A stretch of 64,000 nt of DNA from Phlebopus portentosus (lineage: Eukaryota; Basidiomycota; Agaricomycetes; Boletales; Boletinellaceae): contig JAYXKI010000010.1 of NCBI GenBank assembly GCA_037892935.1, positions 1,116,001 through 1,180,000 of the forward strand. The letters run 5' to 3'. The position numbers and the translations under genes are program-made. Below are positions 11,834 to 22,657 of the stretch, piece after piece. Every line of letters begins with the position of its first letter. The first letter of the stretch is position 1. The notes under the pieces are model-generated. The model saw only the letters and a list, made by a program, of their open reading frames with translations. It had not been told where the DNA came from and searched no databases.

Positions 11834-13051
11834 GATGCCTTGCACACTAAGGACCTACGGAGCCTGATGAACAGGTCATCGCACTCCGCAACTAATCGCG
11901 CATACTTGCGCAAGATCGTACTGAATTCACAACCTAATCATCTTTTGTTCTAACCTGCGCCTTGTGCGCTGTTCTGTTGTTCAAATGTCTTCGAAAAGGA
12001 CATACTGTTCATTGTTGTTTGTAGCATTATATCCGCCGCTCTGTTGTTTAGCCTGCTTTCGATTTTCTGAAGATGACCGTCCCTCCCCATACCGACTCTT
12101 TTTTCGTTCACTATCCGCTGTGCATCCCGCTCTTTCGTCGTCGTCGACTTCGTCCGTAGAACTTACACGCATACTTATAATTCCTAATCTCGCATTAATT
12201 TCTTTGTGTCCATAGTACGCCGTGAACTGAGACTGCGTCGTTCTTGTACAACAACAGTTTATTCTCTTACTGACCCGGGGGTGTTTGAAGTGTCTATATG
12301 TGGACGACCGGGGAACCCCGAGAAGTAGTTAGTGGTTTCTATGGCCATGGCACAAATCTCTGAATTTAGCTATTCGATTTCGAAATGTACAACACGTCAT
12401 GCCAGGTCAGAGAGTTCCGGTAGTAGTAGGCGCGACCCGAGCCCTGCGAATGCTCCATCGAGCAAACTCCTGTCTGAACTCTGCCTAAGGTGGATTTGTT
12501 ATTGAACGTTACCAGGCACTGGTGCCGGTCTTGCTTAAAACGACTAGTTGAAAATTCATTTCCCGCAGACCAGGGGAAAGATAGACTTGTTAGGAGCGCG
12601 AAGGAGGGAAGCCACTCCTAATGGGTGTCACCGAGGTCTTCGCGCTAAACTTTGGAATGAAGGGGCAGGGCGGTTATAAGAATGCCCATCGCTTCCGAGG
12701 GACCGACGCGTAACTCTCTTCCGGAAGAATCCTGCAAGCCACCGAACGGGAAGAAAAACTCGGCTGAAGCTCAAAGTTTATTGACTCCAGAGAACAAAGA
12801 AAACAGAAACAGTACGGAGAATGTAAACCAAAAAGCATGTGCTTATCTATGATAAATACGGAGGGAAAGTGTATTGCTACAGTAATTAATTATAATGCCC
12901 GAAGGTGATGCGGCAGTAAAGCATGTATCCCGAGGGAATAGGTGGAGGCACAACGGAGGACTGAGAAGAAATCAGGAACCTTAAGGGAAAATAAAATGAA
13001 ATTACAGGTCAGACGAAAAATAAAATGACTGAAAGGAAAGGCCGAAAGGAG
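11834..13051. other. Gene-free 1.2 kb with RNA-like hairpins
   Basis: No protein frame is supported. The right half (about 12240-12780) is unlike a UTR: it is GC-rich, not codon-like, and has stable stems (see the hairpin entry). It could be a structured non-coding RNA or the 3' flanks of the velvet and SNX41 genes, which converge here. I did not find motifs of SRP RNA, RNase P/MRP RNA, U3 or telomerase RNA. Confidence 0.4.
12559..12646 (+). ncRNA. Candidate structured RNA segment with two stems
   Basis: Two adjacent inverted repeats: TTTCCC (12559-12564) with GGGAAA (12574-12579), and AGCGCGAAG (12595-12603) with CTTCGCGCT (12638-12646), a perfect nine-base stem. Inside the second loop GGAG/CTCC and GGTG/CACC can pair further. 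This is structure seen in sequence only; transcription, strand and identity are unknown. Confidence 0.3.
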
Positions 13052-15317
13052 TGCGAGGACATTACAGACCACGCGCAGAAGAAAGTCTTCTTGCAGGCAG
13101 ACCGGAGGGTCCTGGCTTACTACCAGCGGAATTGTCTTCGATGCCTTCAGGCAAACGGTTGGGATGATCAGGAATGAGAGAAATTTCTTTCTTTGCCTCT
13201 TCCCAAGCTTCCATATTCTAGTTTGCAACGTAATGATCTGAGTAATGAATATTCATAAGAAATATCGCGCTTACTTTTTTGCACCAATCCCGATGGCTTC
13301 TCGCCATGGCTAGACACATTTCTCGGATATCCGCGACTTTCTGCCGCTGGAATCGGTCTAGGTCAGCTTGAATGGTGGAACTAGAATACTTCAGATCCTG
13401 CGCAGTCAGATGTAGCGCATCTTCAAGCTATAAGTGTATGTCAATCAAAAGAGACAATGCCAAGAGTAAGCAGGCGAGTCGAGTGTACGAACCTGCGAAA
13501 TTGATTCCCGAGTTTTCGTAATCGTATTCCTTCGAGCTGTCTCGGGGTCTACATCCATCATTCCGTGAATCGTATAGCTCAAAGCGTTCAAAAGCCCCAT
13601 TCCAGACCCACTCCTCCGCGGCGGCGGACCAGACATTGGGGGAGGCGGAGTGTATAATGCCTCGGAAGCTGAATACTCATCGGGTCTTTCAACTGAATTT
13701 GCAGAGTGCGGTGTATCACCCTCGCCGTCATTTTCGGACACCCCATTTGTGCTCGACGACCGGCTCACATCGCCGTTCGCACGGACACTGCGATCAAGTG
13801 GGTTTGAGGCCCGTCCTTGACTCAAGGCTTCCTCCAATCGACTTGCTTCTCGTTCTGTTCGTTCTAATTCCTCCAGGCCAGAACGCTTGTGTTCAAGAGC
13901 ATCTGTCGTAAGCTCGAGCTGTGCATGTTTCTGGTGCCTGAATGCGAGTAACCTCTTGATAATCGACGCAAACTGGGCATACTCATGCAATGGCTCAGCG
14001 AAGTCCTGCTCAAGATCTTGAAGCTAAAATTGGCATTGTCATTGCCAAATTTGATGTGCCGTAAGAGCTTCGGACTTACCAATTGCGTCGTAGATATGTA
14101 TGTAGCATCGATAGCTTGCCCGGTCTTCTCAATTGCGGTTGCAAGTTGGCCTTCTTCGTTCAAACTGAAACCATTCAAAACAGCCCCTAAGTCCGAATGA
14201 TCGTGTGCAAGTTCTATAAGAGCAAACATTCGGAAGCTTTCTTCTTATCGGTATTTTCGTGCTTACCGGACCACCTTTTCATTGTTCTCCGCGTGACCTT
14301 TTCCATTGGTCCACTAACATGACTCGCAAACTTATTTGTAAAAGCTTCAGAATCAAGGAATCGTTGGTCTGGTCTCCGCAGTGGATGCGCAGCCGAGGGA
14401 CTTGGAAGAGCTGCGTAAGCAGGCGATGCATTCGGATCAGTTGGATTGTGAGCAGGTGCCTTGAGAATGTTCTTTGGTATGAGAGAGATCGGTGGAGAGT
14501 TCGCGATTTCGGTCTGAGTAACGTCCGTTCATTCAATGAAGTTCGCGATAAGAACGAAGCAAATCACGTACCCACGAGACCTCACCCTCTAAAAACCGAT
14601 GAAAAACGTGCTCATTTGACAAGATTGGGTGTCGCGCAAGGCGGTTGAGGAAAGTCTGAAGCATCCGTTTCCGTCGTGCGATCATTACGACATCCTCCTT
14701 TGCTTTACCCTGCTTCACCGCGTAATCTCCAATTGTCTGCTTTGACGGTATCGGGGGGATGATTAATGTAGGGTACAGCTTTACCATAGCATTCCGGAAG
14801 GCTTCAAATTCGGAGTAGCGGTGATATGCTGTTGCATTCTTTGAACATTGCATGTCAGAAAGCATTCTCACGTGAACGGACAGAAGTAACGTACGCCGGA
14901 CTTAATTACATATGCAATATACGACGACGAACCATGGTCCTGAGTCTTCAGAGCATCAATAACCTAGGACAGAGAAAGTCAAAAGCATTAGTCGAGAAGG
15001 TCGCAACCAAGTGGCATTGAGAATCACACCTGTATCTCAACGTCTTCACCAGAATGTAACCATCTGTCTCGAGCACAACAGAAATCACTCTTGAACGCGG
15101 GTTGTTGTGCCCTGAATGAAGCCTGCTTCGAGGCAGATGGGGGTGGCGACACGAAGCCACGATTGACATCAGGAGACACAGGGGGGGATGCAGGGATGCG
15201 CGCCGGGTTGGCGGGAGGTGTCGAGGGCTCAGAGTTGCTGTTATTCGCTGAATCCGGCTCTGAACGCGCATCTTCCGCTTCAGTCTGGAATGGATTGTGG
15301 CCGTCAAAGTCAGACAT
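13052..15317 (-). CDS. Sorting nexin, Snx41/Atg20 type (PX-BAR)
   Basis: Binds PI3P on endosomes and, with Snx4, retrieves cargo to the Golgi and supports selective autophagy. The start MSDFDGHNPFQTEAEDARSE is disordered. The PX domain is split by an intron and reads VIDALKTQDHGSSSYIAYVI, then YHRYSEFEAFRNAMVKLYPT, IIPPIPSKQTIGDYAVKQGK and RKRMLQTFLNRLARHPIL. The RYSEF and PPIP motifs are the lipid-binding signature. The C-terminal half is helical (ELAHDHSDLGAVLNGFSLNE, HEYAQFASIIKRLLAFRHQK) as in the BAR region, interrupted by a long Ser/Pro-rich insertion (about 13560-13830) typical of Snx41/Atg20. The tail is NMEAWEEAKKEISLIPDH and ends SSARGL. About seven short introns are needed. Snx41 and Atg20 cannot be separated here. 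Confidence 0.88.
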
Positions 15318-15642
15318 TGCTGTTGTGTGTTCTGATGTCGTCTACCAGGACAAGAGAGACTCTGCACGACGAGCTGGAACGCGCTGCTAAGCGAAGAGCA
15401 GACAGACATGGAGAGTCACTCCGTATATCACGTCACAACTTGTGACCACATACGCACGACGTACATAGGTCAGACTCAGCTCAGGTATTTTCATTCAGAA
15501 TGCAGAGAAACATAAATACATAGCTAACGGTCCAACAAACTATGGAACAGAGCCAGCAGTTCGATTTAGGAGGTAATCGTCAATGTGTAACGATACAAGT
15601 TGAATAAAAGGTTGATCGCTAAGGCAAGCGTAACTAAGTTAA
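15318..15642. other. Short intergenic region
   Basis: Holds the SNX41 promoter on one side and the 3' flank of the CYSTM gene on the other. Nothing else seen. Confidence 0.4.
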
Positions 15643-16342
15643 CTACCGTCCATCTGGCCCTAACTTAGCTTCTGGGTGATGGAAAAGACAAAGACAACAA
15701 GAACAGCTCCGGAACTCGACCAATAATCCAAATCCAAATGCAAGGTAAAGGAAAAGGGCGTGCGTGCCAAGTGCCGAGGCCGATGCCTTCATCAGAACAG
15801 GCAGTCGCAGAGCTCTGCCAAGGTCGTCAAGATGCGTGAGTACGGCCTCCGAGTTTCCCATGAGCAGATAGCAGCAGTGCGTACCTTCTAGTGCGCAGCA
15901 GACGCAGCACGCAGCTAAGCATGCCATACATCCGGTGCTAGCTCCGCCACCACGGTCTCCTCCTGATTGTTGCCTGAGCAGTGAAAGAAGCATGAGACGC
16001 TCTCCTTCTGTGATTTACGTCAAAACTTACACGTAGACGGGCTGGGGAGCAGGCTGAGGCTGATAGTAGCCCGGTTGTTGTCCGCCGTAGGGAGCACCTC
16101 CAGGAGGACCATAAGCCTGCTGAGGCTGCTGAGGGTAATATCCGCCCTAGCAAGCCAATAAGATTTAACGACACGTTTTCTGATCTTAAGCACAAGCCAC
16201 TTACACCTGGCGGTCCACCTGCATTAAGTCCGAACGAAAGCCGTCAGTAAACCGAGTAAGCGACACACAATTAGGGAAGAAACAGACCTTGAGGGGGGTA
16301 ATATTGCTGCTGTTGTCCTCCGTAGTAATCCTTATTGCTCAT
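15643..16342 (-). CDS. CYSTM-type cysteine-rich tail-anchored protein
   Basis: Short protein with a Gln/Pro/Tyr/Gly-rich cytosolic part (MSNKDYYGGQQQQYYPPQ, GGYYPQQPQQAYGPPG, GYYQPQPAPQPVYV) followed by GCMACLAACCVCCALE, the Cys-rich membrane tail of the CYSTM family, linked in yeasts and plants to stress and metal tolerance at the plasma membrane. Exons join through small introns near 16020, 16146-16205 and 16215-16290. The 3' end is unclear: reading on after ALEG gives a long atypical tail ending at 15643, whereas a GTACGC donor just after ALE would remove most of it. The second Cys cluster near 15685-15705 (CSCCLCLF) might be the real last residues. Treat the stop as provisional. Confidence 0.7.
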
Positions 16343-17059
16343 GATGGTGAAGGTAAGAAGAGAAGGGAAAGGAAGGAAAATGCGCAGCGGGAGGTGTATC
16401 GGCATCGGCACAGCCAATTGAGGAAGCCACGTGCTCGGCATCTCTTAGTCTGTCGGCTCCTACTAATAGAGCATACTTACAACGCAGTTGATAGGACCGT
16501 ATAAATTAGTGAGAAAACAATCATGATTGTTGCCTTGTTCTAGTGATATTCATCGAAGCATAATGAGTATTTCTATGCTTTTGAGTAAACTACCAATGGC
16601 TGAAGTTGTTCACAAGATCATTCAATCTGCTTGGAACTTCGTGCATCACATTGATCTGATTTCCTCATCACTTCGAGTAGCGCCCCGTAGAATCTTCCGA
16701 CAGACTATGGCAAATGGAAATTCAGTTACATAAGCACACTTTTACAATCGCCTATGGCTATGAAGAAGAATGAAGTCGAAAGATGAACAAATTCTCAAAG
16801 AAGCAAAGCTACAGAGCATGTATCAAGAAAACGAAAAAATAGTATTAAGTGGCTCGCCAAGGCCCAACTTTGATGAGAAATTTTACGGAAGCGAGGACAA
16901 GAAAATTTGATATGAAGATAAAAAGCATGGATCGAGCGAGGCGAGCAGTGATCTGAGCGTGAGAAATGCATGGGTACAAACAGGGGGACTTGGTCTACAA
17001 GACAAGAGAAAGAGAAAGAACATTTACGGGTTATTCTAGCCTCTAAGTCATGACGACTC
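16343..17059. other. Upstream region of the CYSTM gene
   Basis: About 0.7 kb with no supported gene. The CYSTM promoter lies at its left end and the 3' flank of the acidic AT-hook gene at its right. A frame at 16795-17232 on the minus strand may in part be the 3' exon of that neighbour. Confidence 0.4.
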
Positions 17060-20058
17060 TCAAAGACTGAGTGATGGGACGCGTTGCATACTGGACGTTG
17101 CTCTATTTTTTGCGTTTGGGAAATGCTGGTGCCGGATGTGCGATGTCGCCGAGCCGAAGAACTTACGATTGCGCTTCTTCTCCTTGCGCAGCTCCTTTCG
17201 TGATTTGATGTTCTGTTGCGTGTATGCAGCATGCTGACCTGCGAAACCTAAATAGGTATGCTGCTGCTGTTGACGCTGATGACGCTCAGCTGTGGGTGTA
17301 TGATCTCCATCACGGACGGGAAGAAGGACTGGTGAGACGAGTAGCGACGCGAGTTTTCCTCTTCTATTCTCAGTAGGCGAACTCGGTTGATGCAGAGCCT
17401 GGGCATTGGACCCCCATAACGTTGCACTGAGTGGAGTTCCTCGCATCATACCTCTGGAAGCAGAACCATACGAGAAACCGTCAGAAGGCCGAGGCGCGCG
17501 CGGGGTACCAATTGCGATATTTAACTCGTCCGTAAGATCATTCGCGGCACCAAAAGTGCGCGTCTTGCGGAATGCATCTATCGGGATTGTATCCCATCTA
17601 CGCAAATTCTCGAGGTGACGATCGCGTTCCGAATCAGACTCGCAAGTCTCCAGCGTTTCTAATGTTTCTCCAGTTTCAGATGCAGTGGATTCTGGTATGG
17701 TCGCGTCAGATCTCTCGGGCTCCAGTAGCTTCGCGTCAATAATATCATCGAGCTGAATAGGCTCGCCAAGAGGAAGCTGAGCGTCATCAGGGCTGTCAAA
17801 GTCTCCAGAAGTAAAAGTCTCTAGCGGCGATCGTGCAGTAGCGAGTAGTGAAGGAGTGCGAGAACGATGCGAACGGTCGCTCTACAGAAATATGCAACGA
17901 ACTTAGTCGTATATGACGACCAAATAGAAATATCACTTACCCCGCTGCGGCTGAACATACTCACGGAAGTACCTCGACCACGAAGCCTACTAACAGCTGG
18001 ATACGGGCAGGGCAAAACGTTGCCGGTGACCTTGTCAGTTTTCGTGATGACTGCGTGTTTAACCGTCTTTGATGAATCTCGAGTGAAGCAACCCATTGCT
18101 GGGGCCGAAGCAGGATGGCGGGGCGGTGAATTGACAGACTTAGGTTCGATGCGTTCCACCTTTTCTTGTTGAGAAGCTCTGCCAGACAAGAAGTCACTTG
18201 GCTTAAGCCGAGACCTCAGAGACTTTCGCGAACTCGACGACGCAGCTTTCTCGAGGTGTTCGCGTCCCTTAACCGGGCTGCTAACAGTCGACATGGGATC
18301 AATCGCGCCTAGTGATGCAGGAAAACGAAGGAGCACCTCGCGCCGCGGAGTTGCAATACCGTCAACCTCAATGAATTCGTCCTCAGTTGTTTCACCACCG
18401 TCGCTGTCTTCAAATATCTCTAGAACTTCATCCTCGTCCAGAGTCTGAGAACAAACGTCAAACATCGCAACGGCTTCCTCTTCCTCAGAAGTCGCCATCA
18501 TTGCTTCAGCTTCCTCGTAGCCCGGAATTGGCGGTTCCATTAACGATCCGAGGGGAAGACGGCGAGACAAGTCAATATCTAGATCCATGAGAGTGTCCCA
18601 GCTCTGTCCAAAAGGGATATTCTCTGCTGAAGTCCGTTCAAGCTCAGCGAATGGAACGAGAAAACCTGCGGCTGCGGCTTCTGACAAGTTCATCGCGTCT
18701 ACACTGGTAGTGTCTGACCGGCCAGTTCTGCCATTTGGGGCATTCCCGCTGACCACTGTGTCAACATTTCCTGTGTGTTCATCACCGCTCGACTCTGACG
18801 AAGTATCACTTAAATTGGCGAAAAACAGGTCTGCATCGAAGCTGCTTTCCTCATCGTCAGTCCAACCGGTAGCAATTCCGGAGTATCGAACTAGTTGTTG
18901 GGTGTTAGATTCATCTTCGTCTTCATCGTTTTCATCAGCTTCTGCCTCATCGTCTCCTTCGTCCTCTTCCTCCTCTCCACTGTCAGTATCCATATCAGCA
19001 TCGCTGCTTCCCTCCGCTCCAACGCTTCTCTTGCGAACGCGAACATCCCAAGTATTGCGATACTCCCGTCTGCGTTGAACATGCTCATTATCGAGGAATG
19101 GCAAGGGCGAAGTGTGCTGAGGAAGCGGGAACGGTGGGATTCCCTTGTCACAATCAGAATCCGTGTCTCCGCCAGAGTCAGATGATGAACTGTTGGAGGA
19201 TGAAGAAAGAGCAGGAACGAATGTCGGAAGACCAAATGGATGATCATCGTCATCGGGTTCGCTTAATTCCGAGCTCTCGTCTTCGTCAATAGTAGCTTGA
19301 CGTTTTCCTTTCCTGTCTTTGGTTTTCTCTCGGGCTCTCCGTTGTTGCGCTCGAGCCTGACTCGCCGCGGCGGCACCGTGAAGTCTTTTGCCTTTCTTCC
19401 TTGCATTTGAATTTAATTGATGCGCCCGGCGAGAAACAGAACGCCTTGATTGCCTCGCGACGACCACGTTGTCGATCGATTGGCGGGTGACCTCTTCTGC
19501 CTGTTTTACTTCCGAAGTATTCTTCGCCGCTCCGCGCGCTGAGATAACGGCTTTCGTCGGCCGGCCTCGTTTCTTCGGAATAGAAACATCGTTTTTGACT
19601 TGTATATCGCGTGCAGCGCCAGTTGTCAAGGTCTCGCCATGAATAGAACGTTGAGAACTGCCTGATAAATCTTCGCCGGTGCTCTCGCCAGCAAGAGTGG
19701 CCTGTGCCGCCGCACTTTTGGATTTTCGCTTTGAAAAGGGGCAGCGACCGTTGGACGCTTTTATACCTGCTGAAGAGGAAGATCGAGCCGGCAAAGTAAG
19801 TCTGATCTTTAGCGAGGGTGGCCGTGCTGAGGGGCCATTCCCGCTGCTTCCCTTTGACACATCCTGAACTAAGTAACCAGTCGGACAGTTGTTGACCGGA
19901 AGAGAGGTGACGTTGCGAGACCGGTTGGCGCAGGTGCATTCGCTCTCGCATACAGGACATATGTCGTCGTCGTCTTCCGGCTCGTTCGACGAGATTGAAG
20001 CTGGGTGAGTGGAGTTTCCTTCTCTTTCTCCTAGAGTATAGGTATGAGTAGACGGCAT
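17060..20058 (-). CDS. Long acidic nuclear protein with AT-hook and CxxC cluster
   Basis: I do not recognise a named gene. The first exon encodes 700-plus residues in one frame from MPSTHTYTLGEREGN. Visible: a Cys cluster ICPVCESECTCANR that could bind zinc, a short LKIRLTLP motif, an AT-hook-like KKRGRPTKA, a basic stretch (about residues 190-255), then long Asp/Glu/Ser runs (DSGEEEEDEGDDEAEADEND) and the phrase WTDDEESSFDADLFFANLSD. After an intron near 17820-17940 a second part has LENLRRWDTIPIDAFRKTR and a basic end SRKELRKEKKRNRK. The layout suggests a chromatin or transcription cofactor; similarity to Ifh1-like proteins is a weak impression only. The 3' end may use another intron after RKEKKRNRK. 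Confidence 0.6.
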
Positions 20059-20569
20059 TGATGGAGCTTCGGTCTGAGGGTTGGGACGGTCTAATAGAAG
20101 TGGGTTGCGTTAGTGTTGAATATAAGTGACAGTCGAATAGGGTCAAAGAAACCAAGAAGCAGGGTATATGCATGCAGGCCTTGTCGATATACGATGGATA
20201 AAGGCATGCGGCATGCCTTGCAGTCGGGTAAATTGCTTCGAGAAACGTATTGTGTGACTGCAGGGCCGAGGCCTTATTCAAAGGGAAGACCTGCTTACAA
20301 GTACTCACTTTGTGAAAGATGATTTTTGTGCATTTTGGTGATATAAACATGGAAGCAGGATGAACTCCAGGATTGCAAAGACGAGTCGTTTAAACCGAAG
20401 GCTTGTATGCCTACGGGGCGAGTGACAGTGGATGGGAGAGATGCGAAGGACTGAGCTCGGCGCGATTCACTTTTTCGTCGCCATCAATTTTTGATTTTAT
20501 TCTCTCACGGGTACATTTATATTTATATTTCCGGACTCATTTTCCACTTGGTCTCTCTTACTTGCACCG
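20059..20569. other. Divergent promoter region
   Basis: About 0.5 kb between the acidic protein gene (minus) and BFR2 (plus). Pyrimidine-rich just before the BFR2 start, as in many fungal promoters. No defined site recognised. Confidence 0.45.
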
Positions 20570-22443
20570 ATGTCGAAGCGTATGCATATCTTCTCCTCTC
20601 CGACGTATCCCCTTCTAACATGCTTTTCTCTCCAGGTATATCTTTGGCACAACAGCTCGCTCAACTTGACCAGCCTGCTCCCGTAGGTTAGTCAAATTTG
20701 CTGTGCAAATTTTTCCTGACGGGCCTGATTTCTTTTGCGCACGTGAACAGATTTTGACCCGGAAGACGTAGCCGTAACAAACATCGAGGCAGAGGAATCC
20801 AGCGAAGAACATAGCAGCACTGCCAGAGAGCACTACGTAGATGTTGGGTGGGGACTGGGATCTTACTTGCGTTTTCTATCTCGCTGATAATTGAACTCGG
20901 GGATAGTCCTTCTGTGCTTCGAGACAAGTTGCAGGAAAGTCTCGTCGACCCCAAGTACGAGGGAAAGCGTATCTCGAGGAAGCAGCTAGAAGTCAATGAC
21001 GACAAGTGTATATCGGACGACATGCCTGGTGATATAGGATCCCGACCCGTGACTTCGGAAGATGAATCTGAGAACAGTGAAGAAGAGGGCGATGGGAACT
21101 CAGGTGTCCCGAAAGCTCAGAAGGACTTGCGGGAAGTCGCTTCGAATCCCCCTGAAGATTCCAAAAGCGCTCCACAGAGATCCGATGATCACGACCTTTC
21201 ATCAACACTAAAGCGTGCACGCGAGGAGGAACGAAAGAAAGGGAAAGCGATCGCAAGACAGCTGGTAGGCCAAGATTCGTCCTTATCTCTGTGTATTGGG
21301 CTTATATTTTTCAAGTCTCTGTTTGATGGTCTGCTAGATGCACGGATCAGATTGCAGAAATGTGGTACTGCTATGAACAGATTACCTGATTCCTCAGACT
21401 TTCCTGTATACCTTGATGAATCCGAAAGCAGCGATGGCGTCAACAAATTCTTATCCGAAAGCCTAAGCCTTGTTGACGAGCTTTTCAACTTGCAAGAGGC
21501 ATGTGATTCGGCCCAACTCTTCAAACATAATTTGTCTTTACAGAGAGCAATTTTATCTTTTTAGAAACTGATTACTACAACGAGGGAGTCCAAGTTCCGA
21601 GTCGCAAACGTCGAAGAATAGATTACGCCGCGGAAGTAAACCCTGATTGGGAAGATCTTGTTCAAGAACGCTCAAGCCATTTTTCAGAACTGGAGGCAAG
21701 GTAAGAACTATTGGTACTAGGGTACCGTAATTCTTTGACTCAATCATTACGTCGAAACAAGCTTCCATCCTCATTGCCTCGCCACACTTCAGAAATGGTC
21801 AAATAAAGTTCTTGCTATCGCACCATCTGCTTTACTTCCCAATCGCACGAAATTCTCTAGCAAGAACTCGAACCAAGTAAAAAGTGCTGTCCAACTAGTA
21901 GACGAGGCGCTTCTTGAGCGCGAAAAGCTCATTGCGAGGACGCGCGTCTGGCGCGGGACAAGCAATCAACTCGGTGCCGGCCGCTCTGACTTAACCGCAT
22001 CAAAACCAGAGGGACAATCTGAGGACTCCGCCGCGATAGATATCTTCGATGATACAGACTTCTACCAGTCTCTCCTCCGGGACGTTATCGACGCACATTC
22101 AGGCTCAGGTGGAGAGACCGCAGGTCTGGATGGAATAACAGCAGATTGGCGCACCACTCAACAACAACGTAAAAAAGCACGTCAAAAAACCATCGATACA
22201 CGTGCAAGCAAAGGGCGGAAGCTACGATTCGATGTGCATGAGAAACTCCAGAACTTTATGGCTCCTGCTCCTCAGCCTGGTGGCACGGCATGGCATGAAG
22301 AGCAAACCGATGAACTGTTTGCTTCGCTGGTTGGGAAAGGCTTTGGGACGGAAGCTGGTCCTGTTCCAACTGTAGAGAGTCAATCGGAGATGGATGGTGA
22401 TGTTGAGAACGCTTTGAAGGGAGGGTTTAGAGTCTTTGGTTAG
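20570..22443 (+). CDS. BFR2: Bfr2/AATF, small-subunit ribosome biogenesis factor
   Basis: Nucleolar protein of the early 90S/SSU processome. The start is best read as a ten-base first exon (20570-20579) spliced to ISLAQQLAQLDQPAPV, giving MSKRISLAQQLAQLD, the family opening; the in-frame ATG at 20620 is the alternative. Then FDPEDVAV, REHYVDVGPSVLRDKL, DPKYEGKRISRKQL, an acidic middle, the AATF core KGKAIARQLSLFDGLLDARI and LQKCGTAMNRLP, and the TRAUB domain (EVNPDWEDLVQERSSHF, FHPHCLATLQKWSNKVLA, DIFDDTDFYQSLLRDVID, RASKGRKLRFDVHEKLQNFM). The end ALKGGFRVFG is typical. One intron (21499-21545) appears to start with GC rather than GT. Confidence 0.92.
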
Positions 22444-22657
22444 CTTTTTCCCGTGTTATTTTTATGTAGTGCACATATTTGTAAGACTCCGCTGCTTATC
22501 GCTGCACAGTCTGTTTTATTCTAATTTTTGACAAGCTATTTTGGCTGGTGGCCAAATGGCCAAGCCAAGAAGAGATTCTTCGTGTTACGTAATACACCGT
22601 GGACCTTCCATCCCTGCTTCTTTGCCGTATCATTCTGGTACTGGTCCTAGTACTGCA

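Noticed and set aside
19286..20350. 354-residue minus-strand frame
   Set aside because: Overlaps the 5' part of the acidic AT-hook gene in another frame of the same strand and is Arg/Ser-rich without motifs.
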